Shown: positions 49,101-57,790 of the stretch, piece by piece
Layout: each line of letters begins with the position of its first letter
Numbering within the stretch: position 1 is the first letter of the stretch
NCBI GenBank assembly: GCA_018242205.1
Contig: JAFECJ010000019.1
Location: 1 to 64,000, forward strand
Direction: 5' to 3'
Length of the DNA: 64,000 bases
From: Pseudomonadota bacterium
Lineage (GTDB): Bacteria > Pseudomonadota > Alphaproteobacteria > Rhizobiales > Xanthobacteraceae
The notes under the pieces: generated by a model
Database searches by the model: none
What the model was told of the DNA's origin: nothing
The model's input: only the letters and a program-made list of their open reading frames with translations
Translations under genes and position numbers: made by a program

Positions 49101-49700
49101 GCCGGCAACCTGCTCGGCGAGGAGCAGTCCGGCCACATCAAGGAAGTCGGCTTCGAGCTTTATCAGCAAATGTTGGAGGAGGCCGTCACCAGCGCCAAGG
49201 CCGGCATCACCGACGTGGTTCAGGATCGCTGGTCGCCGCAGATTACCATCGGCATGCCGATCCTCATTCCCGAGGATTATGTCGCCGACCTGTCGGTGCG
49301 GCTGGCGCTGTATCGCCGGCTGGCCGACATGGAGGAGGAGCGCGACATCGACAGTTTCGCCGCCGAGATGGTCGATCGCTTCGGCCCGCTGCCGCAGGAG
49401 GTCGAGCACCTGATGCAGATCGTGCAGATCAAGGCTTTGTGCCGGCGCGCCAATATCGAGAAACTGGAAGCCGGGCCGAAGGGCGCGGTGCTGGCGTTCC
49501 GCGACAATGCCTTTGCCAATCCGGAAGGCCTGATGATCTTCATCCGCGATCATGCGTCGAGCGTGAAGGTGCGCAACGACAAGAACGGCCAGCGCCTGGT
49601 TTTCCTCGACGAATGGGACAAACCGGAAGATCGCCTCAAAGGCGCCATGGCCATCGTGCGGCGCCTGGCCTCGATCGCGATCAAGGCCAAAGCGGCGTAA
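46188..49700 (+). CDS. mfd: Transcription-repair coupling factor
   Basis: Mfd removes RNA polymerase stalled at DNA damage and recruits UvrA. It has 1170 aa. There is a UvrB-like N-terminal module (EVMEFPAWDVLPYDRVSPN, GEYAVRGGILDLFPPG), the RNA-polymerase-interacting domain around GDLVVHVDHGIGRFVGL near residue 505, a RecG-like motor with GDVGFGKTEIALRATF near residue 646, VVDEEQHFGVSHKERL, LTATPIPRTLQ and QLRGRVGRS, and a C-terminal UvrA-binding domain. uvrA is in the same window, and this gene follows sdhE. Confidence 0.97.
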   Translation: MPASPAQSLKPGRPLTLAQVVDGAEGLVLADLARAIAAKSDAPAVSLTVVCRDGQRMAQLSRALAFFGPDIEVMEFPAWDVLPYDRVSPNAAIVAQRMTTLSRLTRVKGRDKPSIFLTTANAATQRVPAREFTATHALSVAPGNVLGMASVVEWLELNGYMRASTVREPGEYAVRGGILDLFPPGLDLPVRFDYFGDSVESIKTFDPQTQRSELPMSKLDLVPVAEFQLITETIRRFRTGYVAQFGVATPDDMLYQAVSEGRRHPGMEHWLPLFHEGMDTLFDYLPGTPVALEPLADDAIEQRFAQIKDYYDARVEALKDGVTPAYKPMPPDRLYLTESEWNDRLGKVAVATLSPFDVPAAADVIDIGARAGHNFVAERAEPGANVFEAVAKHVGALQSEGKRVVIALWSEGARERMAHVLGDHKLVNLKNVGAWHQVVSAPKHNISLAVLGIDSGFVTDEAAVISEQDILGDRLVRTRKAARRADNFIQEATSLSAGDLVVHVDHGIGRFVGLQAITVTGAPHDCLEIHYADSAKLFLPVENVELLSRYGSEQTNVELDRLGSGNWQARKARMKSRIREIAGELIKIAAERQLREAPKLTVGPGAYDEFAAGFPYEETEDQLTAIDATLKDLASGRPMDRLVCGDVGFGKTEIALRATFDAVMNGKQVAVVVPTTLLARQHFKNFSERFRGFPVNVAQLSRLVPAAQQTANKKGLADGSVDIVVGTHAVLGKAIKFKDLGLVVVDEEQHFGVSHKERLKTLRAEVHVLTLTATPIPRTLQLALTGVRDLSIIASPPVDRLAVRTFVTPFDPLVVREALLREKYRGGQAFYVCPRIEDLAGAKDFLDKHVPEVRVVVAHGQMPPTVLDDIMTAFYDGKYDVLLSTTIVESGLDIPTANTLIVHRADMFGLAQLYQLRGRVGRSKLRAYALLTLPANRTITPQAERRLKVLQSLDTLGAGFQLASHDLDIRGAGNLLGEEQSGHIKEVGFELYQQMLEEAVTSAKAGITDVVQDRWSPQITIGMPILIPEDYVADLSVRLALYRRLADMEEERDIDSFAAEMVDRFGPLPQEVEHLMQIVQIKALCRRANIEKLEAGPKGAVLAFRDNAFANPEGLMIFIRDHASSVKVRNDKNGQRLVFLDEWDKPEDRLKGAMAIVRRLASIAIKAKAA

Positions 49701-49706
49701 GCTGCC

Positions 49707-50948
49707 TCAGCCGGCCTGCCGGATCGGGTGCCGGTCATCGCCGTTGGAGGCCGCCAGCGGCGGCCAGACGCGGTTGCGGCCCCGTTGCTTTGCGACATAG
49801 AGCGCCTCGTCGGCCGACAGAATGGCGTCCGCGTAGTCCATGCGTGGGTCGGGGCGGACGACGGCGACGCCAATACTGACGGTGACCACCGGCGCGGTCG
49901 GCGAGTTGCCGTGTCCGATGGCTTGGCGCTCGACATCGGCGCGGATGCGCTCGGCGACCTGAACGCCGTCGAACAGGGCGCTGTCCGGCAGCACGACCAG
50001 GAATTCCTCGCCGCCGAGACGCACCGCCAGATCGGAGCCGGTGCGCAGGTTCTGCTCGATGGTGTGGGCGACCATTTTCAGGCAGTCATCACCGGCCTGG
50101 TGGCCGTAGTGGTCGTTGAAGCGTTTGAAATGATCGATATCGATCATCATGAAGACGACCGGCTTCGTCGCGGTTTCCGCCGCGTTGGTGAGGACGACGA
50201 TGAATTGCTCCAGGCGCCGGCGGTTGGCGAGCCCGGTCAACGGATCGCGCATCGAAATGGCGCTGAGGGTTTCATTGGCGCTCAACAGGCTCTGCGCCCG
50301 CAGCTTGTCGCGCAGCGCCACGAGATATTCCCGACGAAAGTCGTGCTCGAGTTTCCAGTTGGCGTACAAGCTCAGCATCGTCGTGGTCGACAGCGTGAGC
50401 ACGGCGCCGAAGACGATCGATTGCTGCATGCCGTGAATATGCGGGATGGCAAATGCATACATCGCAATGACGATGACCGAGGCGGTCAGCGCATACCAGA
50501 AGTGCACGCGCTGGATGATGTTGGGAAACACCAGGATCAACAGCATCGAATAGTGCGCATGAACCGCCAGGGGACTCTTGCTCGCGGTGACCAGGTAAAG
50601 CAGTCCGGCTGCGATCAATACGGTCAGAACAGCTTCCATGGCTTCGCGAATCCACGGTCGCGGGTTGCGCCACAGGACGAAGAATGACGCCAAGGCCAGC
50701 GGAGTGATGATCCCGAGCCGGTAAATCAAGGCTGCCTGGAAAATATCGCCGAGCTGCAACCGATCGCGAAACAGAAACAGGTCGAAAACACCGAAGGTGA
50801 TGATCCCGCTGACGAGCAGAAACCGCGAGCGTTTCGCGCCCGTGTCCGCTTCGAACCTCGCCTCGAGCGGCGCCGGAAAACGAAGCAGACGAAAGTCCTC
50901 GCCGAGAACGCGATCGATATCCGCGACGGAAATCGCCGGTGTTGGCAT
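49707..50948 (-). CDS. Membrane diguanylate cyclase (GGDEF protein)
   Basis: The 413-aa protein has six or so N-terminal transmembrane helices (residues about 43-200, MASE-like) and a short linker. The GGDEF domain starts at AISMRDPLTGLANRRRLEQF and has the active-site RLGGEEFLVVLP. Key residues for GTP binding (MMIDIDHFKRFNDHYGHQAGD) are intact, so it should make cyclic di-GMP. The stretch before GGEEF reads NLRTGSDLAV, so a strict RxxD inhibitory site is not present and product inhibition may be weak. It is convergent with mfd. Confidence 0.92.
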   Translation of the reverse strand: MPTPAISVADIDRVLGEDFRLLRFPAPLEARFEADTGAKRSRFLLVSGIITFGVFDLFLFRDRLQLGDIFQAALIYRLGIITPLALASFFVLWRNPRPWIREAMEAVLTVLIAAGLLYLVTASKSPLAVHAHYSMLLILVFPNIIQRVHFWYALTASVIVIAMYAFAIPHIHGMQQSIVFGAVLTLSTTTMLSLYANWKLEHDFRREYLVALRDKLRAQSLLSANETLSAISMRDPLTGLANRRRLEQFIVVLTNAAETATKPVVFMMIDIDHFKRFNDHYGHQAGDDCLKMVAHTIEQNLRTGSDLAVRLGGEEFLVVLPDSALFDGVQVAERIRADVERQAIGHGNSPTAPVVTVSIGVAVVRPDPRMDYADAILSADEALYVAKQRGRNRVWPPLAASNGDDRHPIRQAG

Positions 50949-51032
50949 CGCTTGTTTGATCCGGGCGACGCCATCTCAGGCTTGTCGCCATGGCCACAGT
51001 CTAGGACCTACAAGGCGGCATCAATCGGGCCG

Positions 51033-51067
51033 CCGGAACGAAGATCGTGTTTAGACGATTGTTCCGG
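51033..51067. repeat. Inverted repeat upstream of the diguanylate cyclase gene
   Basis: CCGGAAC (51033-51039) pairs with GTTCCGG (51061-51067), and inside it ATCGT (51044-51048) pairs with ACGAT (51055-51059) around GTTTAG. It lies about 85 bp upstream of the cyclase start codon, in a gap that otherwise has no gene, and could be a regulatory hairpin or operator. Confidence 0.45.
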
Positions 51068-51140
51068 ATCGTCATGGTATCACTTTACAGAGCGTTTCGA
51101 ATGACTGACGACGGCAAAGTCGCCGCCAGCCGCGAAGGCT

Positions 51141-51797
51141 CTATTCTGCTGCTGCGTTGTCCGCCTGCGCGGCGCGCTTGATGGCATCGGCCAGATATTC
51201 TGCTGCCTGGGCGCCGGAGACGGCGAACTTGCCGCCGAAGATGAACATCGGCACGCCCTGGATGCCGGCCTCTTTGGCGGCTTCGGCTTCCTGCGTGACC
51301 TCGGCAACATCCTGTTCGCTATCGAGCGCCGCGCGCACGTCTTCCGGATCGAGCCCGATATCGGCTGCCGCCTGCACCAATACGGCCTCGTTGGTGAGAT
51401 CGGCGCCTTCGGTAAAATACAGATCCATCAGGCGTTGCTTCATTTCGCCCGATTTGCCGATGCCGTCCGCCCAGCGGATCAGACGGTGCGCGTCGATGGT
51501 ATTGGGCTGGTTGCTGATCTTGTCCATCGCATAGACCAGACCTTCCTGGGCCGCGGCGTCGCGCACGCGCGTGGCGATCTCGGCGTAGCGTTCCGGCGAT
51601 CCGAACTTCGTGGTCAGATATTGCGTGCGCGAAATGCCTTCGCGCGGAATCCAGTCGTTGAGGAAATAGGGACGGAAGTGGACCTCGACCGGAATGTCAG
51701 GGCTCATATTGATCGCCTGCTCCAGGCGGCGCTTGCCGATGAAGCACCAAGGGCAGACCACGTCGGAGACGACGTCGATGCGGACAGGCTTGGTCAT
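51141..51797 (-). CDS. DsbA-family oxidoreductase, FrnE-like
   Basis: The 218-aa thioredoxin-fold protein has the active motif C15-P-W-C18 in DVVCPWCFIGKRRLEQAI and the cis-Pro loop IQGVPMFIFGGKFAVSGAQ. It lacks a signal peptide, so it acts in the cytoplasm like FrnE. Members of this family reduce or isomerise disulphides, and some relatives act on chromene carboxylates, but those lack the CPWC pair. GGGAGA precedes the ATG. It stands alone, 190 bp upstream of the cyclase gene. Confidence 0.9.
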   Translation of the reverse strand: MTKPVRIDVVSDVVCPWCFIGKRRLEQAINMSPDIPVEVHFRPYFLNDWIPREGISRTQYLTTKFGSPERYAEIATRVRDAAAQEGLVYAMDKISNQPNTIDAHRLIRWADGIGKSGEMKQRLMDLYFTEGADLTNEAVLVQAAADIGLDPEDVRAALDSEQDVAEVTQEAEAAKEAGIQGVPMFIFGGKFAVSGAQAAEYLADAIKRAAQADNAAAE

Positions 51798-51835
51798 CAG
51801 GCTATCTCCCGTTCGGGGATAACCTAATCGCCCGG

Positions 51836-53101
51836 CTACTCCGCTGCAACCATGGGGCTCGCCAGCACCCGTTGCAGCAGGCTCTGCAGCGTGTCGCCGT
51901 TCTTGAACGACGCCAGCGTCACATTGGCGGTAATGCGACCGTTGGGATTGGTCGGCGCGCGCATGATGTTCTTGATGGCGGCGGCGAGCCGGCGGGCAAC
52001 GATATGGGCGCTGCGCAGATCGGTCTGGGTGAAGGCAACGAGCAGGGTGCCGTCGTCGTCGCCGCAGGCGAAATCGATCGCCCGCATCAGTTTGTTGGAC
52101 AGCCGCGCGCCGTCGCGGCGCGAACGGTCGTCATGGACGCCGTCGAACGAAAAACGCGCCAGCGTCAGGGCATGACTGCGGTCGCTTGCCTCGTCGACCG
52201 CCTTGTTCAGTTCGCGCCAGAACGCTTCCGGGGTCAGCAGTCCAGTCTCCGGATCGTGCATGCCGTCGGTATCGAGCGCATGCAGCATGCGTTTGAGCCG
52301 TGACTCCAGCGCGTGCAGCCGCACCAACGGTACCATGCGCGACACCAGACGGTCGGGCGCGCCGTCAACGCAATCGAGATTGGGCAGATCGCCTTCGAAG
52401 CCTTCCGGGATCTCGCCCATGACGGCGACCGGAATTTCGTGGAACCGGCTTTCGTGGCCAAGCACGTTGAGGAACGCCTCGATCATCTTCGGCGAGAAGC
52501 CGTCGCCGATGACGATGCCGTCGATGTCGCGTTCTTCGAGATGCTTGGCGGCGGCTTCGACGCTCAGCGCGCCGACCATCTTGGTATGCTCGCCCATGGC
52601 GACGGCGAGCGCGGGGTAGAGCGGGCCGCGGCCGGCGACGAGAACGGTCGCGTCGTCGAGCGGATCGCCGACCGGCAAGGCCGGCAAGACGCCGCCTTGT
52701 GCGGCAAAGGTCTCAATGCGGCGCAGGACGGTCGAGTGCAAGGCGCGCACGCGCAACGCGGTGCGGAGGCGTTCGATCAGGCGCTCGAGCGGCTGATGCG
52801 CGTCGGCGGTCAGCGCGGTGGGAATGGCGGCGGCACGCTCGGCGTCGGCCATGGCGACGATCGGCACGATCGCGCCTTGGGTGGTCGCGATCTGCAGCGC
52901 CAGCATGCGGCCAGCGGCTTCGCTTTTCGGCGCGCCGGGCTCGGCGATGACGACGGCCGCGGGCTTGACCGACACGAAAGCGGTCGGCGCGTCGGCCCAG
53001 TTGGTTTCAACGATGGGAAATGCGCCGCCGGCGCCGAGCGCTTCGACGAGATTTGGGGCCGGCGCATCGGCGACCACCAACAGCGGACCTTGCAGCGACA
53101 T
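51836..53101 (-). CDS. Receiver-like protein with degenerate GGDEF domain
   Basis: The 421-aa protein has two N-terminal regions that look like response-regulator folds (LLVVADAPAPNLVEALG, then DDATVLVAGRGPLYPALAVAM with VIGDGFSPKMIEAFL), with the usual phospho-acceptor aspartates hard to place. The C-terminal region has the order of a GGDEF domain (MHDPETGLLTPEAFWREL, ALTLARFSFDGVHDD), but the signature is replaced by ACGDDDGTLLVAF, so it should not be catalytic. It may bind or sense rather than make cyclic di-GMP. The TTG three codons upstream is less likely than the ATG at 53101. Confidence 0.8.
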   Translation of the reverse strand: MSLQGPLLVVADAPAPNLVEALGAGGAFPIVETNWADAPTAFVSVKPAAVVIAEPGAPKSEAAGRMLALQIATTQGAIVPIVAMADAERAAAIPTALTADAHQPLERLIERLRTALRVRALHSTVLRRIETFAAQGGVLPALPVGDPLDDATVLVAGRGPLYPALAVAMGEHTKMVGALSVEAAAKHLEERDIDGIVIGDGFSPKMIEAFLNVLGHESRFHEIPVAVMGEIPEGFEGDLPNLDCVDGAPDRLVSRMVPLVRLHALESRLKRMLHALDTDGMHDPETGLLTPEAFWRELNKAVDEASDRSHALTLARFSFDGVHDDRSRRDGARLSNKLMRAIDFACGDDDGTLLVAFTQTDLRSAHIVARRLAAAIKNIMRAPTNPNGRITANVTLASFKNGDTLQSLLQRVLASPMVAAE

Positions 53102-53284
53102 GACACACAACGCGTTACTAGTTACGCAAAACCGTGCCGGCTAACCGCCCGCCGCGGCCGATACGGACGAACCGTAAGCCGGTGGCCGTTAACGCCCCGT
53201 CAACGACGAATGGCGATTAGAAACAAATAAATACACAACGGCCGCGGGGACGGCTCGCCGCTCGGATCTGCAAGGAAACAGAGA

Positions 53285-54823
53285 TCAGGCCGCAACACCG
53301 CGCGGCCGGAAAGCGCTGGCGACCAGCGGACTGCCGCCTTGCCGCTTCACGAGATCGGCCACCGTGGCGTTGTCGAGGGCGCTGCCGGCTAGTTTCTGCG
53401 CCAGGATGCCGCCGGGCAGGGCCACGATGGTCGCCGTCGGATCGGCGGCCATGACCTGCGCCTCGATGTCGAAGGTGCGGAAGCGATAGCCGCCGACGAC
53501 GGCGACGCCGCCGGGCGGACCGGTCACCGTGATGCGGCTGGTCGTTTCGTCGAGCTTGCAGGTGAACCCGGTGTCGACAAAGCCGTCCTTGTCGATAGCG
53601 AGATAGGGCGCCTGATTGCGTTCGGCCCCGGGCGGGAATGCGGCCTGCGGCACCATGGCGCCGCGCAGGAGCAGCGTGCCGGTTTTGCCGCGCGCGGTTT
53701 CGATGTCGGCCGGCGTGCCGACCTGACCGTAGGGCAGATCGGCGGCGGTGCCGCTCGCCGGTCGCGGCTCGGCAATCACACCGAGCTCGCCGAAAGCCGA
53801 TACGTCGATGAGCTTGGCGCTGCCGGTCCAAGCCGCCGAGGTCGCCAGTTGCTCGGGCGAGCGCCAAAGCGCGGCGACGGTCCGCAGCTTGGCGAGATGT
53901 CCGGCTTTGGCGATCGACGCCAGTGCCGCGCCGGGAAGAACTGCGGTGTTGACGCCGCCGCCGATCTGGCGCGCGAAGGTCGCGGCGTCGAAGCCATGAT
54001 GCAGCGACAGCGTACCGCCGCCGAACAGCCACGGCACCACGGTCACGGCCAGGCCGGCGAAAGACGAGGGCGGGATTGTCGCCAGGATCGACAGGTCGGG
54101 GCCGACGCCGATCTCGTAAGCGAGTGACAGGCCGCCGGAGATCAGTTCGCTGTGGCTGCGCGCGACCGGTGTGACGCCGGAGGCGGCGACGTCGAAGGTG
54201 AGGACGGCAACGTGCTCGGAGGCCTGACCGCCGCGCGTGGTGCGCGGCACGGTTGGCGTTGCCGTCGCCGCGAAAATCTCGTCGAGAGACACGACGCCAT
54301 CCGGCAATCCGTCGCCGAAGGCGCCGATCAGCCGCACGGGAAACAATTCGGCGCCAACATCGGCGGCCAGTTCGGCATGATCGAAGCGGCCCACCCGCGA
54401 CGCGGTGACGATCGCCTTGACGCCGAGGTGGCGCAATGCGGTGGAAATTTCCTTGCGCCGCCACAGCAGAGGCAGCGGCACTGCGATCATCCCGGCGCGC
54501 AGAACGGCGAGCAGGGTGACGATGGCTTCGACCGTATTCGGCAACTGGATGGCGACCAAAGTGTCGGCTTGCAGACCGGCGCGGCACAAACGCGCGGCGA
54601 GCGTGGAGATGGCGCGGTCGGCGTCGGCATAGGTCAGGCGGCGCGGCACGCCGTTGGTGAAATCTGCCCGGTTCGGCGCATCGCACAGCGCGACGGCCGA
54701 CGGATCGTGCACCGCGGCGCGGCGGAACAGGTCGTCCAGCGTCGGGCCGGACGGCCCCGCGGCCGCTCCGAGCAGTTCCGACCCGCCAATGTCGTTCAGA
54801 CCATGGGCGCCGCGCAGGATCAT
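53285..54823 (-). CDS. AMP-binding (acyl-CoA synthetase-like) protein with degenerate motifs
   Basis: The 512-aa protein has the ANL-superfamily layout: YADADRAISTLAARLCRAGLQADTLVAIQLPNTVEAIVTLLAVLRAGMIAVPLPLLWRR in the N-terminal half, a C-terminal GGYRFRTFDIEAQV hinge region, and a short end. The nucleotide-binding P-loop (normally TSGTTGxPK) reads DVAASGVTPVARSH, and the DGWxxTGD segment reads DGFVDTGF. The conserved lysine near the end is not evident. Adenylation of a carboxylic acid is therefore doubtful. It lies 30 bp downstream of the YejA-like gene, apparently in one operon. Confidence 0.75.
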   Translation of the reverse strand: MILRGAHGLNDIGGSELLGAAAGPSGPTLDDLFRRAAVHDPSAVALCDAPNRADFTNGVPRRLTYADADRAISTLAARLCRAGLQADTLVAIQLPNTVEAIVTLLAVLRAGMIAVPLPLLWRRKEISTALRHLGVKAIVTASRVGRFDHAELAADVGAELFPVRLIGAFGDGLPDGVVSLDEIFAATATPTVPRTTRGGQASEHVAVLTFDVAASGVTPVARSHSELISGGLSLAYEIGVGPDLSILATIPPSSFAGLAVTVVPWLFGGGTLSLHHGFDAATFARQIGGGVNTAVLPGAALASIAKAGHLAKLRTVAALWRSPEQLATSAAWTGSAKLIDVSAFGELGVIAEPRPASGTAADLPYGQVGTPADIETARGKTGTLLLRGAMVPQAAFPPGAERNQAPYLAIDKDGFVDTGFTCKLDETTSRITVTGPPGGVAVVGGYRFRTFDIEAQVMAADPTATIVALPGGILAQKLAGSALDNATVADLVKRQGGSPLVASAFRPRGVAA

Positions 54824-54853
54824 CTGGGCATCCCTATCGGGTTAGGTCGCCCG

Positions 54854-56686
54854 CTATCGGGCGTCTTGGTGCCACCACGTCTCCGGCAGGTAGCCGAACA
54901 ACGAGGTCTTCGATGGATGCGCGATTCGGGTCCAGCGCGCCACCCATTGCACGGGCGGGAAGTACAGGGGCACCACGTAGAAACCCGACAGCAGCACCCG
55001 GTCGAGCGCCCGGGTCGCGGCGACGAAATCGTCGCGTTCGGTGGCGGCCAGCATGGCGGCGATCATGGCGTCGACCGCCTTGGACTTGACGCCCATATAA
55101 TTGCGGCTGCCGTTCTGGTCGGCCGCGTCCGAGCTCCAGTAGAACAATTGCTCGTTGCCGGGTGACAGCGATTGGTCCCAGCGGTACTGCATCATGTCGA
55201 AGTCGAAGGCGATGCGGCGGCGCTCGAACTGGGTGGCGTCGACGGTGCGCACCAGCGCGCCGATGCCGACGCGCTTGAGGCTGTTGCTGTAGGCCAGCGC
55301 CAGACGCTCCTGGTCGCGCGTCGTGCACAGGATTTCGAAGGCGAAAGGCGCGCCGGTTGCCTTGTTGACCAGCTTTTCGCCCTGGAGGACATAGCCGGCT
55401 TCAGTGAAAAGCTGCAGCGCGCGCCGCATCACTTTGCGATCGCGGCCCGAACCGTCGGTTACCGGCGGAGCCCATTGGCCCGCCATGATGTCGGGCCGCA
55501 CCGCATCGAGGAACGACGCCAACAATTCCCTCTCACGCGCATTGGCGGCGACGCCATGCGCCGACAGATCGCAGCCGTCGAAATACGATGCCGTGCGCTT
55601 GTATAGATCGAAGAAATAGGTGTGGTTGATCCATTCGAAGTCGAACAGATACAGCAGCGCTTCGCGCACGCGGATGTCGGCAAAGATGCCGCGCCGGGTG
55701 TTGAACACCAAGCCGTCCATGCCCTTCGGCAGGCCGTAGGGGAAGTTCTCCTTGACCACCTTGCCGTCGCGCAGCGCCGGAAAGTCATAAGCCGTCTGCC
55801 AGCGCCCCGGGTCGGTTTCCAGCCGCAGGTCGTAAAGCCCGGTCTTGAACGCTTCGAAGTGCGTGTTGCCGTCGCGGAAATAGTCGAACTTGACGGTGTC
55901 GAAATTCCACAGGCCGCGATTGATCGGCAGGTCGCGCCCCCAATAATCTTTGTCGCGGGTGAAGGTGACGCTGTCGCCGGGCCGCACGGCGCTGACGCGA
56001 TAGGGGCCGCTGCCGATCAATGGTTCGAAGGTCGTGTCCTCGAACTTGGCGACATCGATGCTGTGCTTGGCGAGGATCGGCATCAGGCCGAGGATCAGCG
56101 GCAGTTCGCGGTCGTCGGCGCCCTTGAGGTCGAAATGCACGGTGCGCGCATCGATGGCTTCGACCTTGGCGACCTTGCTGTAATAAATGCCGAATAGCGG
56201 CCGGCCGTGATCGCGCAGTAGCTCGAACGAGAACACGACATCGTCGGCGGTGACCTTATGACCGTCGGAGAAGCGCGCCTTGTCGTTGATGGTGAAGGTG
56301 ACGAAGCTGCGGGCGGCGTCGGTGGTGACGCTGTCGGCGAGCAGGCCGTAGAGCGTGAAGGGTTCGTCATAGCCGCGTGCCAAGAGGCTCTCGATGACGT
56401 AGCTGCGGATCTTCTCCGCCGGCAGCCCCTTGACGATGAACGGATTGAGGCTGTCGAAGGTGCCGAGCACGCCCTGCGTCAACTGGCCGCCTTTCGGCGC
56501 GGCCGGATTGGCGTAGGTCGGCGCGGCGAAATCGGCGCGCCACGCCGGTCCGCCGTGCATCGCCAGGGCGTGGCTGGTCGTCGCGGCGCCGGCCCGGTTA
56601 GGGCGCAGGCCGCCGGCGGCGGCGAGGGCGCCGAGCACGACGGTCCGGCGCGACAGCCGGATGCCGGTCGCGATGGGGAGCCTCAC
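54854..56686 (-). CDS. Extracellular solute-binding protein family 5, YejA-like
   Basis: The 610-aa protein has a twin-arginine-type leader (RLSRRTVVLGALAAAGG) followed by the SBP-5 fold. The segment HALAMHGGPAWRADF then YANPAAPKGGQLTQGVLGTFDSLNPFIVKG is characteristic of YejA relatives, and SGPYRVSAVRPGDSVTFTRDKDYWGRDLP matches the family core. These bind oligopeptides or microcin-type peptides for ABC import. The permease and ATPase genes are not here. The GTG start at 56684-56686 lacks a clear ribosome-binding site. It precedes the AMP-binding gene. Confidence 0.88.
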   Translation of the reverse strand: MRLPIATGIRLSRRTVVLGALAAAGGLRPNRAGAATTSHALAMHGGPAWRADFAAPTYANPAAPKGGQLTQGVLGTFDSLNPFIVKGLPAEKIRSYVIESLLARGYDEPFTLYGLLADSVTTDAARSFVTFTINDKARFSDGHKVTADDVVFSFELLRDHGRPLFGIYYSKVAKVEAIDARTVHFDLKGADDRELPLILGLMPILAKHSIDVAKFEDTTFEPLIGSGPYRVSAVRPGDSVTFTRDKDYWGRDLPINRGLWNFDTVKFDYFRDGNTHFEAFKTGLYDLRLETDPGRWQTAYDFPALRDGKVVKENFPYGLPKGMDGLVFNTRRGIFADIRVREALLYLFDFEWINHTYFFDLYKRTASYFDGCDLSAHGVAANARERELLASFLDAVRPDIMAGQWAPPVTDGSGRDRKVMRRALQLFTEAGYVLQGEKLVNKATGAPFAFEILCTTRDQERLALAYSNSLKRVGIGALVRTVDATQFERRRIAFDFDMMQYRWDQSLSPGNEQLFYWSSDAADQNGSRNYMGVKSKAVDAMIAAMLAATERDDFVAATRALDRVLLSGFYVVPLYFPPVQWVARWTRIAHPSKTSLFGYLPETWWHQDAR

Positions 56687-56955
56687 AAGCTGGTCGGGTC
56701 GGTATGCGATGCGATTCGGGTCCTATGCTTCGCGGCCTTTTACCACACTGCAAAGAACGCATCGTTCGCGAATTTTCGGCGCATTGGTGCCTTTATCGTC
56801 GCGCCAATATCGGCTATCAGGCTGCGGTCGAATGTCACGCTCCCGCCGTATTTCGCAACGACAGAGCCGCTCGCAATTGCGCGGTGCGTTCGGGACGCGC
56901 CGGCCGGACAGCCGGTCATAATGACGCCGGTTAAATCATAAGGGACGAGTTTCAA

Positions 56956-57690
56956 ATGGATCAACGGATTGCTCCTGCCCGCCCGCTGGCCCGCATGATG
57001 GCCGTGGCGACGGGCGCAGGCCTTCTGCTCGGCGCGAGCGTGATCGCCCAGCCGGTATTCGCCCAGACCAAGCCCGCGCCGAAAGCCGCGCCGGCGCCGG
57101 CTGCTCCGGCGGCCCCCGCCGCGCCGCAAGCCGGTGCCCCGCAATTGCCGCCACTGATGTACTCGTCCTGGGTCAAGCTGTGCCAGCAGGGCCAGGAGAC
57201 CGAGAACAAGAAGGTCTGCGTCGTGCATCGCGACGGCCGCATGGAAAACGGCATGCCGGTCATCATGGCCGAGCTGTTGCAGGTCGAGGGCGCCAATGAG
57301 CGCCTGCGCGTCACCGTGCCAATGTCGATCATCGTGCATCTGGCCGAAGGCACGCATCTCGTGCTCGACGGTCAGGACATGGGCAGCGCGCCCTATGTCG
57401 TCTGCACGCAGATCGGTTGTCTGTCGGACTACGAGATCAACGCCGACACCGTGAAGAAGCTCAAGGCCGGCAAGCAGCTTGTCGTCCAGACCTATCTGAT
57501 GAACCGCCAGGTGCTCAGCATCCCGGTCTCGCTCGCCGATTTCGCCAAGGCCTATGACGGCCCGGCGACCGATCCGAAGGTGGTCGAGGAACAGCAGCGC
57601 AAGCTGCAGGAAGAGATGCAGAAGAAGGCTGAAGAGGCGCGCAAGAAGCTCGAAGCGCAGCAGCCGGCGGCCGCGGCGCCGAAGAAATAA
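56956..57690 (+). CDS. Invasion-associated locus B (IalB) family protein
   Basis: A signal peptide (ending near ...VFAQ, residue about 37) is followed by an alanine/proline-rich linker, an IalB core (SSWVKLCQQGQETENKKVCVVHRDGRMENGMPVIMAELLQVEG and GSAPYVVCTQIGCLSDYEIN, with four cysteines) and a charged coiled tail rich in Gln, Lys and Glu. The total is 244 aa. IalB proteins are periplasmic or outer-surface proteins, named from Bartonella. In free-living relatives the role is unclear. The gene is monocistronic with its own terminator and is divergent from the YejA-like gene. Confidence 0.88.
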   Translation: MDQRIAPARPLARMMAVATGAGLLLGASVIAQPVFAQTKPAPKAAPAPAAPAAPAAPQAGAPQLPPLMYSSWVKLCQQGQETENKKVCVVHRDGRMENGMPVIMAELLQVEGANERLRVTVPMSIIVHLAEGTHLVLDGQDMGSAPYVVCTQIGCLSDYEINADTVKKLKAGKQLVVQTYLMNRQVLSIPVSLADFAKAYDGPATDPKVVEEQQRKLQEEMQKKAEEARKKLEAQQPAAAAPKK

Positions 57691-57713
57691 GGCGCGCGAG
57701 CATCGCGACAATC

Positions 57714-57743
57714 AAAAGGCGCGGCTTTGGCCGCGCCTTTTTT
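57714..57743. terminator. Terminator between the IalB gene and hspQ
   Basis: A 12-bp stem (57714-57725 with 57730-57741, loop TTTG) is followed by Ts on the plus strand and TTTT on the minus strand, so it can serve both convergent genes. Confidence 0.92.
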
Positions 57744-57790
57744 CATTGCCGGTTGTCAAATGACGTAGCGTGCTTCGCACCGCCGTCGTT

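Noticed and set aside
47409..49553. 714-codon minus-strand frame opposite mfd
   Set aside because: It is a shadow of mfd with low-complexity composition, no ribosome-binding site and no recognisable domain.
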